From assembly GCA_964626565.1 (NCBI GenBank), contig CAZVFX010000065.1, positions 1-40,636 on the forward strand: DNA of 40,636 nt, given 5' to 3'. This stretch comes from CAZVFX01 sp964626565. GTDB taxonomy: Bacteria; Myxococcota_A; UBA9042; CAIXZC01. Position 1 is the stretch's first letter. Every line of letters starts with the position of its first letter. This document shows positions 31,707-40,589 of the stretch, piece after piece. The notes beneath the pieces are model-generated. The model was not told where the DNA came from and did no database searches. It worked only from the letters and a program-made list of their open reading frames with translations. A program made the translations under genes and the position numbers.

Positions 31707-34610
31707 ATGGGAATGAGACCGATATACAGCAGTCTGGTGGTTGCTGCCGCCGTGATTCTGAGCGCCGGACCGGTTCCATACACCGCGCCGGAAGGCGACT
31801 TGAATCTGGACGGGGCGGTGGACGCGGTAGATGTGCAGTGCCAGGTGTTGCTGTTCGACGCAGTGGAGGCAGCAGGCCAGCCGTTGGGGGATCTGTGTGT
31901 CGCGGACGACGAGTGTGGCGGCGCCGCTTACTGTCGGCCGGGTTTCTATCAGTTCCTGCAGTGTTTGCCGGTGTGCCTCCACCCGGACGTCTATCTGGGG
32001 ATGCAGCCGGACAGCCCCTGCGACAATCCCATGGCCGACGACGAGGATTGCCTGGGTGTTGTAGAGAAGAAAAGCGCGGATATGAACTGCGACGGGGAGA
32101 TGACCAACGCCGACTTTGTCTTCCTGGTGGCCCTGGTGACCGGGAAGGCGGCCGGAGAAGATTCCGCCGACGCTGACCAGGACGGACTGCTCAACTTCTG
32201 CGACACCGATAGCGATGGCGATTCAGTGGAAGACGAAGACGACTGCGCGGTACTCGACGCCCAGGTTGGCTCTTGTGATGATGGCAACGCGTGTACCGAG
32301 GACTACTGTCAGGCGGGCGCGTGTGTGAACCAACCGCTGTCGGATGTTCTTTGCGATGACGGGGATGAATGCACCCACGGCGACAGTTGCCTGGAAGGAG
32401 TGTGTACCGCCACCCCATATTCATGCACCGACGACAATCCGTGTACCGACGACGGGTGCAACGGCGATGGCACCTGCCGATTCGAGATCAACACGGCACC
32501 GTGTGACGACGGGGATGACTGCACGCACACCGATACTTGTGGGCTTGCAGTATGCGTGGGCGTGCCCTACGAGTGCGATGACGGGGACCTGTGCACCGCG
32601 GACCTTTGCCTGGGGGACGGGAGTTGCACCACGGAGTTCAACACGGCGCCGTGTGACGACGGCGACGCCTGTACCGTCGATGACGCGTGCAGCCTCGGCG
32701 TCTGCGTCGGGGGCAAGGGGTTGACCTGTGACGACGGGAACCTGTGCACGGACGACGTGTGCCTCGCCGGTCCCGGTTGCGTGTTCACCGAGACGACCAT
32801 GGATTGCAGCGATGGGAACGAGTGCACCGAAGACGCGTGCGACCCCGATTCGGGTTCTTGCGTCTACGCCTTTGTTGAGCCTGGAACGCCTTGCGACGAC
32901 GGCAAAGATTGCACGGCCACAGACCAGTGCCTGCAAGGCGTTTGCAGCGGGGTGGGCCCTTCGGTCTGTCCCAGGGAATTGTACGTGGATGCGGGCAACG
33001 TTTCGGGGGATGAGGACGGCTCGATCACATATCCGTACAGTTCCATCGGACGAGCCCTCACCGATGCGATTGCAGGTGACACGGTGTGGGTGTTGCCCGG
33101 CAACTACAAGGAGATCATCAAGATGGTCTCCGGGGTCAAGCTTCGAAGCCTGGCCGGGGCCGATAAGACGATCATCAAATACGTGCGTCATGCGGGGGGA
33201 GTTCAACTGATCACGTGCAGCGGTTGCTCTGAGGAGACTCTCATCGAAGGGTTCACCCTGGAGGCGGGAATACAGCACAGCGGCCAGTCGTATGCGTTCA
33301 GCATCTACTCCGGATCATCGCCGACGATACGCAACAACATGATCCTGGCCTACCACTGGCAAGCCTACGCCATAGTGGTCTCGGGCTCCGAATCCCGGCC
33401 GACCATAATCAACAACACGGTGAAGTCGTGGGACGGCAGCGCCGAAACCGCAGGCATCGTCGTCTCCTCCGGCTATCCTACCGTCAAGAACAACATCTTC
33501 ATCGGCGATTATGCCGGTGGCGGCAAAGCCTCGTGGGGGGTTGACGTCAACAACGGCTATTCTCTGGAGGAGAACAGCCACAACTACTTCTATCACCAGA
33601 GCACACCGGTTTCGGGCGCGGCCATGGGGGAAGGCTCCGTTTTCGACAATCAGGCGGCCCCGGAGTTCGTCGATCCCGACAACTACGACTACCACCTGGC
33701 CCCCGGCTCTCCGGGAATCGACATGGGCGATCCCGACCCGGCCTACAATGATCCGGACGGCAGTAGAAACGACATGGGAGCCTTTGGCGGACCGTTTGCC
33801 AGAACGGAGTATGTGCCCCCGGTCGCTCCGGAGCCTGTGCCTGCATTGCTTCCCAACGTCACGGTGTACGTGGACGGCGCCAACGACACAGGCGTCGAGG
33901 ACGGCTCCCAAGACAGCCCGTTCAACACCATCGGTGAGGGGATCATCGCGGCTCGAGCGGGCGACACGGTTTTTACCGCGGAAGGGAATTACAACGAGAT
34001 AGTGCGGCTGGAGGCCGGTATCAGTCTGGTCGGGGAAGACCCCCACACAACTTCCATCGACGGCAAGGACCTGGACGAGGAGTGGGGCGGGAATGCGTCC
34101 ATGGTGGTGTGGGCTGCCGACGGCGCGACTCTCAAGGGCTTTCGCATTATGAACAGCGGCTACTACGGCGTCTATTGCAAGACCGTGGCCGGAGTCACCA
34201 TGTCCAACATGATCATCGCCAACGTGCCTCACACCGGCTTTCGCTACGACACTTGTGAGGCCACGCTGGTGAACAACACTTTCGTGAACAACGGTTATGC
34301 CTCGCTCACTTCCGGTCATCAGGGGAATACGGTAGTGTTGATGAACAACATCTTTGCAAACGGGGGAAGTATCTACGAATTATCGACGGACGAAACCTAC
34401 AATCTGTTCCATGCCAGCGGGTATTTTTCGGGCGGAGGTGAGGGGGACGTCGCTGGGGACCCGCTGTTCGCCGAGCCGGGTCTCGGAGACTACCACCTGC
34501 TGGAGGGTTCTCCCGCAATCGATGCCGGGAACCCAGACGGCTCCCATAACGACGCTGACGGCACCCGCAACGACATGGGCGCCTTTGGCGGCCCTGCTCT
34601 GGGTCCCTAG
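31707..34610 (+). CDS. Exported dockerin-like, CDDGN-repeat protein with two beta-helix domains
   Basis: A 967-residue protein; GGAGGAACGGAGT precedes the ATG. A Sec signal peptide (1-20) is followed by a type I dockerin-like pair of calcium loops: GDLNLDGAVDAVDVQCQVLL (about 30-50) and ADMNCDGEMTNADFVFLVAL (about 124-145), separated by an unusual Cys-rich insert. About nine CDDGNxCT repeats (190-415) follow. Then two homologous right-handed beta-helix domains of DUF1565 type occur in tandem, about 424-690 and 717-960, opening with ELYVDAGN and VTVYVDGAN and ending GTRNDMGAFGGP or a near match. This is an internal duplication. No cohesin partner is visible in the window. The protein heads a closely spaced four-gene run and is predicted to be exposed at the surface. 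Confidence 0.86.
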   Translation: MGMRPIYSSLVVAAAVILSAGPVPYTAPEGDLNLDGAVDAVDVQCQVLLFDAVEAAGQPLGDLCVADDECGGAAYCRPGFYQFLQCLPVCLHPDVYLGMQPDSPCDNPMADDEDCLGVVEKKSADMNCDGEMTNADFVFLVALVTGKAAGEDSADADQDGLLNFCDTDSDGDSVEDEDDCAVLDAQVGSCDDGNACTEDYCQAGACVNQPLSDVLCDDGDECTHGDSCLEGVCTATPYSCTDDNPCTDDGCNGDGTCRFEINTAPCDDGDDCTHTDTCGLAVCVGVPYECDDGDLCTADLCLGDGSCTTEFNTAPCDDGDACTVDDACSLGVCVGGKGLTCDDGNLCTDDVCLAGPGCVFTETTMDCSDGNECTEDACDPDSGSCVYAFVEPGTPCDDGKDCTATDQCLQGVCSGVGPSVCPRELYVDAGNVSGDEDGSITYPYSSIGRALTDAIAGDTVWVLPGNYKEIIKMVSGVKLRSLAGADKTIIKYVRHAGGVQLITCSGCSEETLIEGFTLEAGIQHSGQSYAFSIYSGSSPTIRNNMILAYHWQAYAIVVSGSESRPTIINNTVKSWDGSAETAGIVVSSGYPTVKNNIFIGDYAGGGKASWGVDVNNGYSLEENSHNYFYHQSTPVSGAAMGEGSVFDNQAAPEFVDPDNYDYHLAPGSPGIDMGDPDPAYNDPDGSRNDMGAFGGPFARTEYVPPVAPEPVPALLPNVTVYVDGANDTGVEDGSQDSPFNTIGEGIIAARAGDTVFTAEGNYNEIVRLEAGISLVGEDPHTTSIDGKDLDEEWGGNASMVVWAADGATLKGFRIMNSGYYGVYCKTVAGVTMSNMIIANVPHTGFRYDTCEATLVNNTFVNNGYASLTSGHQGNTVVLMNNIFANGGSIYELSTDETYNLFHASGYFSGGGEGDVAGDPLFAEPGLGDYHLLEGSPAIDAGNPDGSHNDADGTRNDMGAFGGPALGP

Positions 34611-34611
34611 A

Positions 34612-35250
34612 ATGGTCCGTATTTCGTTGCTGCTGCTGCTGGTTCTGGTGGCCGGTTGTGCTGAGGAGTCTGCCGTCGCCGAGCCCGACATTGTGCCCGA
34701 GGTTGATGAGAATCTGTGCGGCGGGGAGGAGTGCGGGGAGTTGGAGGTCTGTGGGCTGGTAGATTTTCAGGAAGCGTGTCTGTGCGGCATGGAGGGCTCC
34801 TGCCCGAAAGGCAAGGAGTGCACGGCCTGGCGCAGCGGCAAACTTTCGTGCGAGCCGCCCGTGGCGACGGGGAAACTAGGCTGCGACCTGGGCGACAACG
34901 AGTGCGGAAAGGGAGACATATGCATCACCCACACCCCTTCCAACGGTACCATTTGCGCCGCGATGTGCGAGACCGCGGACATGATCTGTGCTGACGGCTC
35001 CTACTGCATCGGCCTGCTCCATCCGCCTCTGGGTTCCAAGACCGATGGGTTTTGCAACGTGGGCGGCACAGTGAAGGTGGGCGACGCCTGCACCGTGTCG
35101 TTGGATTGTGTGGCCACCGCGTTTTGCGTCGGCGTACCCGAGGGGTGGTCTGAGTGTTTCCTGCCCTGCCGTCCCGGCAAAGGGGATTGCCCCTACGGCA
35201 AGGAGTGCGTCCCGCTGTTGAATACTTCAACCGAGGGGGCCTGCTTATGA
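34612..35250 (+). CDS. Small Cys-rich lipoprotein
   Basis: A 212-residue protein starting one base after the previous stop, with no Shine-Dalgarno sequence of its own, so translation is probably coupled. The signal peptide ends LVAGC, a perfect lipobox. An acidic stretch (AEPDIVPEVDENLC) follows, then about 20 cysteines in units like CPKGKECTAW, GKGDICITH, CADGSYCIG and CPYGKECVPL. These resemble single modules from the constant heads of the giant lipoproteins (CPxGxxC, WSECFLPCRPGKG). It could be a free-standing version of that head, or a partner that pairs with it. No enzyme motif. Its stop overlaps the next gene by 4 bases. Confidence 0.82.
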   Translation: MVRISLLLLLVLVAGCAEESAVAEPDIVPEVDENLCGGEECGELEVCGLVDFQEACLCGMEGSCPKGKECTAWRSGKLSCEPPVATGKLGCDLGDNECGKGDICITHTPSNGTICAAMCETADMICADGSYCIGLLHPPLGSKTDGFCNVGGTVKVGDACTVSLDCVATAFCVGVPEGWSECFLPCRPGKGDCPYGKECVPLLNTSTEGACL

Positions 35251-37271
35251 GCCGGAGGAGCGCGATGTGGGCTGCGGGCCTGCTATTCCTTTTCATCGCG
35301 TCGGTTTCGGCGTGCTCCAAGGATAGTGGCGGCGATGCAGATGTACTGCCGGAAGGAGCCTGTGTTCCCGGTCACGCCTGGTGCGATGGAAACTGGCTGG
35401 TGCGTTGCGACGACGATGGTGAGACTCTGGTGGAGACCCCTTGCCCCGGCGTGTCGGGGTGCGGAAACGGGGAGTGCAAAGGGGAGTGCAAAGCCAATGC
35501 CGGAACCTGCCAGGGAACGGTGGCCAAGGTGTGCAACGGCACCGGCACCGGTTTCTACCTCAAACCGTGCGAGCCGGGGGTCTGCGTGGATGGGCAGTGC
35601 GGCGTGTGTTACCCCGGCACCAGGACCTGCCAGGACGAGGCTACCGTGGCTCAGTGTTCTCAGGACGGCTCGTCCATGGAGTTCGTGGAAGACTGTGACC
35701 CCGAGAAAACGAAGACAGCCTGCTTCATGGGGACTTGCGTCTCCATGTGCGCGGTGAGTCCCAAAGTGGCGACCAATGTGGGCTGTGAGTACTGGGCGGT
35801 GGACCTGGACAACTACTACAAGGTGGACGCTGACGGGGTGGAACATGACGCCCAGAACTCCCCCTTCGCCGTGGTTGTGAGCAACGTGCATGAAACGGTT
35901 TCAGCCGATCTGGAGGTCACAACCTTTGAGGGGTATTCCACCAAGTTCAACGTGCCCCCGGGTAAGCTCCAGGCCATTGAGTTGGAACCAAGAAACGTGG
36001 ACGGCAGCCTGCTCGCGCCCCTGGCCTACCGGGTGAAGAGCGACATTCCGATAATCGCCTACCAGTTTAATCCGCTCTCCAACGTCGATGTCTTCTCCAA
36101 CGACGCGTCGATGCTCATCTCTTCCGGCGCCCTGGGCACCGAGTACTACGTCATGTCCCGTGAGCAGACCGGGGACAACAACCGGGGATACGTAACGGTG
36201 GTGGGCACTGCTGCCGCCACGGAGGTCACGGTAACCTCCAGCGCCAATACGCTTCACAACGAGGATACCGGCGTGTTCATTCCGGGCGGTTCCAAAACCT
36301 ACACGTTGGAGCCGTATTCAGTGCTGAACCTGGAGACCGCCGAGTTCGGTGACGACCTTACCGGCAGTCATATCGTTTCGGACAAGCCGGTGGCGGTGTT
36401 TGCCGGCTCCGAGTGTGGGAACATCCCCAACGACATGAAGTGCGACCAGGGCAGTTGCCGGGGCAGCGGACTGAGCTGCAAAGTGGACTCCGACTGTCCC
36501 ATTCCGTGCTGCTGCGACCACCTCGAGGAGCAGTTGCTGCCGGTGGCCAGTCTGGGAGAGCATTACGTGGCTGCGCGCAGTCAGCCCCGAAATGGGGAGA
36601 TGGACTACTGGCGCATCCTGGCCACCGCAGACGGCACCGAAATCACCACCACCCCGCCGGTGGCCCAGATACCGACCTTGAATGAAGGGGATTTCTTCGA
36701 GTTCGGCGTGGAGAAGTCCTTTGAGATTCATGCTAATCACCCGGTGATGGTGGGCCAGTTCCTGGCTGGCGAGAACGCACCGGTCGCCAATGTGTCCGAG
36801 TGCACGGGCGGCGGTGGCGGCAATCCCGGCAAGTGCAAGTACAACCCGTCGGTTGACTGCCTTTATCACGATGAGTGCAAGCTATACTGCATCACCGAGG
36901 CGGAGTGCGAAGCGTACGGCCTCCATCTTGACGCGGGCATCGGAGATCCCTCGTTCATAGTGCTGGTTCCCGTCTCCCGCTTCAGGACCGAGTACGTGTT
37001 CCTGATTCCGGATAAGTACGAGCTTGACTATGTCAACATCGTCCTTCTCGCCGGGGCCAGGCTGTACATCGATGGGAACGAGGTGGACGCGTCGGTATAC
37101 GAAATGGTGGGTACCGGAGAGTTTCGTATTGCCCGCTCCATGATTTCCGACGGAGTGCACCACTTGACTTCCAATCGCCCTATGGGAATCACGGTTTATG
37201 GGTATGATGAGTACGTGTCGTACGGGTACCCGGCGGGCATGACCGTGGAGACGCTCACCGGAAGTCGCTAG
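35247..37271 (+). CDS. IgGFc-binding-like Cys-rich lipoprotein
   Basis: A 674-residue protein. The ATG at 35247 overlaps the previous stop (ATGA) and gives the basic start MSRRSAMW; an internal ATG at 35265 has a better GGAGGAG and would still give a signal peptide, so the start is uncertain by six codons. The signal ends SVSAC. Residues 30-165 are Cys-rich units (HAWCDGNWLVRC, GTCQGTVAKVCNG, TRTCQDEATVAQC) like the repeats of the C39-like protein. The rest matches the IgGFc-binding family (Pfam PF17517): FAVVVSNVHETVSADLEV, IPIIAYQFNPLSN, SNDASMLISSGALGTEYYV and DKPVAVFAGSEC. The family is named after a mucin-like IgG-binding protein; bacterial members are probable adhesins. Surface location inferred. 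Confidence 0.85.
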   Translation: MSRRSAMWAAGLLFLFIASVSACSKDSGGDADVLPEGACVPGHAWCDGNWLVRCDDDGETLVETPCPGVSGCGNGECKGECKANAGTCQGTVAKVCNGTGTGFYLKPCEPGVCVDGQCGVCYPGTRTCQDEATVAQCSQDGSSMEFVEDCDPEKTKTACFMGTCVSMCAVSPKVATNVGCEYWAVDLDNYYKVDADGVEHDAQNSPFAVVVSNVHETVSADLEVTTFEGYSTKFNVPPGKLQAIELEPRNVDGSLLAPLAYRVKSDIPIIAYQFNPLSNVDVFSNDASMLISSGALGTEYYVMSREQTGDNNRGYVTVVGTAAATEVTVTSSANTLHNEDTGVFIPGGSKTYTLEPYSVLNLETAEFGDDLTGSHIVSDKPVAVFAGSECGNIPNDMKCDQGSCRGSGLSCKVDSDCPIPCCCDHLEEQLLPVASLGEHYVAARSQPRNGEMDYWRILATADGTEITTTPPVAQIPTLNEGDFFEFGVEKSFEIHANHPVMVGQFLAGENAPVANVSECTGGGGGNPGKCKYNPSVDCLYHDECKLYCITEAECEAYGLHLDAGIGDPSFIVLVPVSRFRTEYVFLIPDKYELDYVNIVLLAGARLYIDGNEVDASVYEMVGTGEFRIARSMISDGVHHLTSNRPMGITVYGYDEYVSYGYPAGMTVETLTGSR

Positions 37272-37305
37272 AAAACGGGCAGGAACTGTCGTCGAGGAGA
37301 AGGCT

Positions 37306-40300
37306 ATGAGAACCGGACTGTCGCTCTTGATGTCGCTGATGTTGCTGGCTTGCACCGGCGGCGATGGTGGTGTGGACAAGCTGTTTTCAGATGTGCAGCC
37401 GGAAGAGGTGGCCGCGCACGAGGTGCTAGCGGAGTTGCCGCCGGTAGACCTGGCCAAGATTGCAGCGCCGGAGGACATCTTCGAGTTGTCTCTCGACGTA
37501 CCTTCCACTCTGCAATGTGCGCCCGGCGAAGGTTGTTTCATGGACCAGTGTGTCGACAACCCCGACTGCCTGTCCGGGTGGTGCGTGCAGCACATGGGGG
37601 AGAACGTCTGTACCCAAACCTGTCAGGAAGAGTGCCCGCCCGGCTGGAGTTGCAAGCAGGTAGCCGGAACCGACCCTGACGCGGTGTTCATATGCGTGTC
37701 CGGTTTTGCCAACCTCTGCCGGCCCTGCACGGCCAGCGGCGAGTGTACCAGTACCGGCGGGGCCGAGGATGCCTGCGTCAGTTATGGCGAGGAAGGGAGT
37801 TTCTGCGGTGGCCCTTGCGGTGCGGACGGCGCTTGTCCCTGGGGTTTCTCCTGCAAGGAAGTGGAGACTGTCGACGGTGCGCTGCTGCAGCAGTGCGTAA
37901 ACGATGCGGGGGTCTGCCCCTGCACCGGTCGCTCGGTGTCCCTTGGCTTGTCCACCACTTGTTCCATGACTAACGAGTGGGGTGTGTGCAGCGGTAGCAG
38001 GGTCTGTGCCGAGGAAGGCCTCACTTCCTGCGATGCCGGGGAGCCGGGCCCGGAGCAATGCAACGGAGTTGACGACGATTGCGATAACGAGGTGGACGAG
38101 CCCAACCTGGTAGACGGAGACTACATAAACCTGTGCGACGACGGCAACGGATGCACGAAAGACAAGTGCGACGGCGCCGGAGGATGCTCCAGCGAAGTGC
38201 TGGACAGCGGCTCGTGCGAAGACGACAATCCGTGCACGGTTGCCGATCATTGCGAGGCGGGACAGTGCGTGGGGGCCGCAGTAGAGTGCGATGACGACAA
38301 TCCCTGCACAGACGACGAATGCTCTGAAACGGGCGGTTGTTTTTTCAACGCGAACACCGCTCCTTGCGATGATGGCGACCCCTGTACGGTGGCCGATACA
38401 TGCGGGGACGGGGAGTGTCTTGGGGTGGCGGTTTCGTGCGATTGTCAAACCGATGCCGACTGCGCTGCTCTCGACGACGGAGACGTTTGCAACGGCTCGC
38501 TGTTTTGCGATTTGGATAAGTTGCCCTATTTGTGCGCCATTGCTCCGGGGTCTGCGGTGGAGTGCCCCGTCCCGGCAGGGGAAGGGAGCGAATGTCTGCA
38601 GGCAACGTGTGATCCGGTAACTGGGCAGTGCGGGACCGGTCCGGACAACGAGAACTACCTGTGCGACGACGGCAACGGGTGCACCGTGGGCGAGACTTGT
38701 CAGGCCGGCGAGTGTGCCGGGGGCGGGCAGGTGAACTGCGCCGATGACAATCCCTGCACCGAGGACTTCTGCGAAGCGGGGGCTGGGTGCGTTCATGTGA
38801 ATACCAAGCTGACGTGTCAGGACGGCGATGCGTGTACCGTGGGAGACGCTTGCCTGGACGGCGCCTGCGTTCCGGGACCGGCGAAATCCTGCGACGACAG
38901 CAATCCGTGCACCGGCGACTCCTGCGATCCTCAGACCGGTTGCGTCCACCAGCTCCTCACTGCTGATTGCGACGACGGCAACCCGTGCACCACCGGGGAC
39001 CAGTGCGTCAACGGCGTGTGCACCGGGCTGGCGGTGGTTGATTGCGATGACGGCAATCCGTGCACCAAGGACCTGTGCCTTCCCGGCGGCGGTTGCTCAA
39101 ACGTTTCGATTCCTGGACCCTGTGACGATGGCGACGGCTGCACATTGGGCGATTCCTGTCAGAACGGCCAGTGCCAGTCCGGCGCTCCGAAACTCTGTGA
39201 TGATGGCAACGGGTGCACCGCAGATACGTGTGTTGGCGGCTCCTGCCTGTTCGCCCCTGCGGACGGCGACTGCGACGACCTGAACGCCTGTACCCAGGGG
39301 GATACCTGCATCAACGGCGAGTGCGCGGGCTTGGAAGGTGTGGAGTGTGAAGATGACAACCCCTGCACCAGCGAGTACTGCGATCCGGTAATGGGGTGTG
39401 TCTTTTCCACCAACACATACCCCTGCGACGATGGCAATCCGTGTACCACCGGAGACCAATGCGCCAACGGCAGTTGCACGGGGACGGGGGCGTTGATCTG
39501 CAACGACGACAACGAGTGTACCCTGGACAATTGCTCTCCGGACAGCGGCTGCACTTTCAGCCCGTGGGAAGGGGACTGCGATGATGGAAATGCGTGCACC
39601 GTGCAGGACGCCTGCAGCGGCGGGCAGTGCGTCGGCCAGAAGATCCTGGAGTGTGATGACGGCAATCCATGCACCAATGACCTGTGCAGCCCCGGTGAGG
39701 GCGGCTGTCTGTATGTGCCGGCGGACGGCTTCTGCACCGATGGGGACGCGTGCACTATGAACGATTATTGCGAGGCTGGCGAATGCCTGGGCGGCCCAAC
39801 CGTGAACTGCAACGATGGTGATGTCTGCACCGACGACTCGTGCGACCCCCAGTCGGGCTGCGTCTTTTCCACTAACACCCTTTCCTGCGATGACGGCAAT
39901 CCGTGTACCACCGAAGATGAGTGCTCCAACGGCAGTTGTGAAGGAACCGGCCTGCTCAACTGCGGAGACGGTAACGTCTGCACCGATGACGAGTGCGACC
40001 CGGTGGCGGGGTGTACCCACTCTCCAAACGATGCGCCGTGCAGCGACGGCAATGTGTGTACCGAGGACGACAGTTGTTCAGGCGGGTCGTGCCAGGCGGG
40101 CGCCCCCCTGGCTTGCCCCGACGATGGCGACCAGTGCACCCTGGGGCAATGCGACCCTGCGCAGGGTTGCGTGCAGACCCCGATCATTCCCTGCTGCGGA
40201 AACGGGCAGGTGGAGGCCGGTGAAGAGTGCGATGATGGCAACCTGGCCAACGACGATGGCTGCGATTCAGGCTGCCAGAAAGAGGCCGATTGTGTAGACC

Positions 40301-40587
40301 AGGGCGATGACAAGATAATCTATGTTTCGGAACTCAACGCCTGCCTCCAGGCGTTGGGCGCTCAGTTCTCGGCTGTGAGCTATATCGAGGTCGCCTACGG
40401 CAATACGGAGTATCTCGATAACATCTGCCAGGCGATGGGGTATTCGTCCTATAACGGTTGCCACGGCGGCGACAAGTGCAGCAACGCAGCCCACATGTAT
40501 CCTTCCCACTGCAATCAGGGCTGGCTCGGCGGACCGTGCTGGAACGGATGCGGTAACGTCAATTACGATGGGTTCTTCTGCCAGTAG
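37306..40587 (+). CDS. Giant Cys-rich lipoprotein 3: constant head, long CDDGN stalk, Myxococcus Cys-rich repeat
   Basis: A 1093-residue paralogue of the 10108 and 15780 products. GAGGAGA precedes the ATG and the signal ends LMLLAC, a perfect lipobox. An acidic tether (about 20-66) and the constant head (about 70-265: GEGCFMDQC, SGWCVQHMGENVC, CPWGFSC, VNDAGVCPC, MopE motif CNGVDDDCDNEVDE) are followed by the longest CDDGN stalk of the window, about 24 repeats (272-960). There is no LamG or beta-helix; instead a Myxococcus-type cysteine-rich repeat (CGNGQVEAGEECDDGN, about 964-993) and a 90-residue Trp/Gly/Cys-rich cap end the chain. It is the last gene of the 31707-40587 run, 34 bp after its neighbour. 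The TTGCCC/GATGAT promoter of the other two paralogues is absent. Confidence 0.87.
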   Translation: MRTGLSLLMSLMLLACTGGDGGVDKLFSDVQPEEVAAHEVLAELPPVDLAKIAAPEDIFELSLDVPSTLQCAPGEGCFMDQCVDNPDCLSGWCVQHMGENVCTQTCQEECPPGWSCKQVAGTDPDAVFICVSGFANLCRPCTASGECTSTGGAEDACVSYGEEGSFCGGPCGADGACPWGFSCKEVETVDGALLQQCVNDAGVCPCTGRSVSLGLSTTCSMTNEWGVCSGSRVCAEEGLTSCDAGEPGPEQCNGVDDDCDNEVDEPNLVDGDYINLCDDGNGCTKDKCDGAGGCSSEVLDSGSCEDDNPCTVADHCEAGQCVGAAVECDDDNPCTDDECSETGGCFFNANTAPCDDGDPCTVADTCGDGECLGVAVSCDCQTDADCAALDDGDVCNGSLFCDLDKLPYLCAIAPGSAVECPVPAGEGSECLQATCDPVTGQCGTGPDNENYLCDDGNGCTVGETCQAGECAGGGQVNCADDNPCTEDFCEAGAGCVHVNTKLTCQDGDACTVGDACLDGACVPGPAKSCDDSNPCTGDSCDPQTGCVHQLLTADCDDGNPCTTGDQCVNGVCTGLAVVDCDDGNPCTKDLCLPGGGCSNVSIPGPCDDGDGCTLGDSCQNGQCQSGAPKLCDDGNGCTADTCVGGSCLFAPADGDCDDLNACTQGDTCINGECAGLEGVECEDDNPCTSEYCDPVMGCVFSTNTYPCDDGNPCTTGDQCANGSCTGTGALICNDDNECTLDNCSPDSGCTFSPWEGDCDDGNACTVQDACSGGQCVGQKILECDDGNPCTNDLCSPGEGGCLYVPADGFCTDGDACTMNDYCEAGECLGGPTVNCNDGDVCTDDSCDPQSGCVFSTNTLSCDDGNPCTTEDECSNGSCEGTGLLNCGDGNVCTDDECDPVAGCTHSPNDAPCSDGNVCTEDDSCSGGSCQAGAPLACPDDGDQCTLGQCDPAQGCVQTPIIPCCGNGQVEAGEECDDGNLANDDGCDSGCQKEADCVDQGDDKIIYVSELNACLQALGAQFSAVSYIEVAYGNTEYLDNICQAMGYSSYNGCHGGDKCSNAAHMYPSHCNQGWLGGPCWNGCGNVNYDGFFCQ

Positions 40588-40589
40588 CG

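Noticed and set aside
37426..38949. Minus-strand open frame of 507 codons
   Set aside because: Antisense shadow of the CDDGN stalk of lipoprotein 3, with the same compositional cause as the others.
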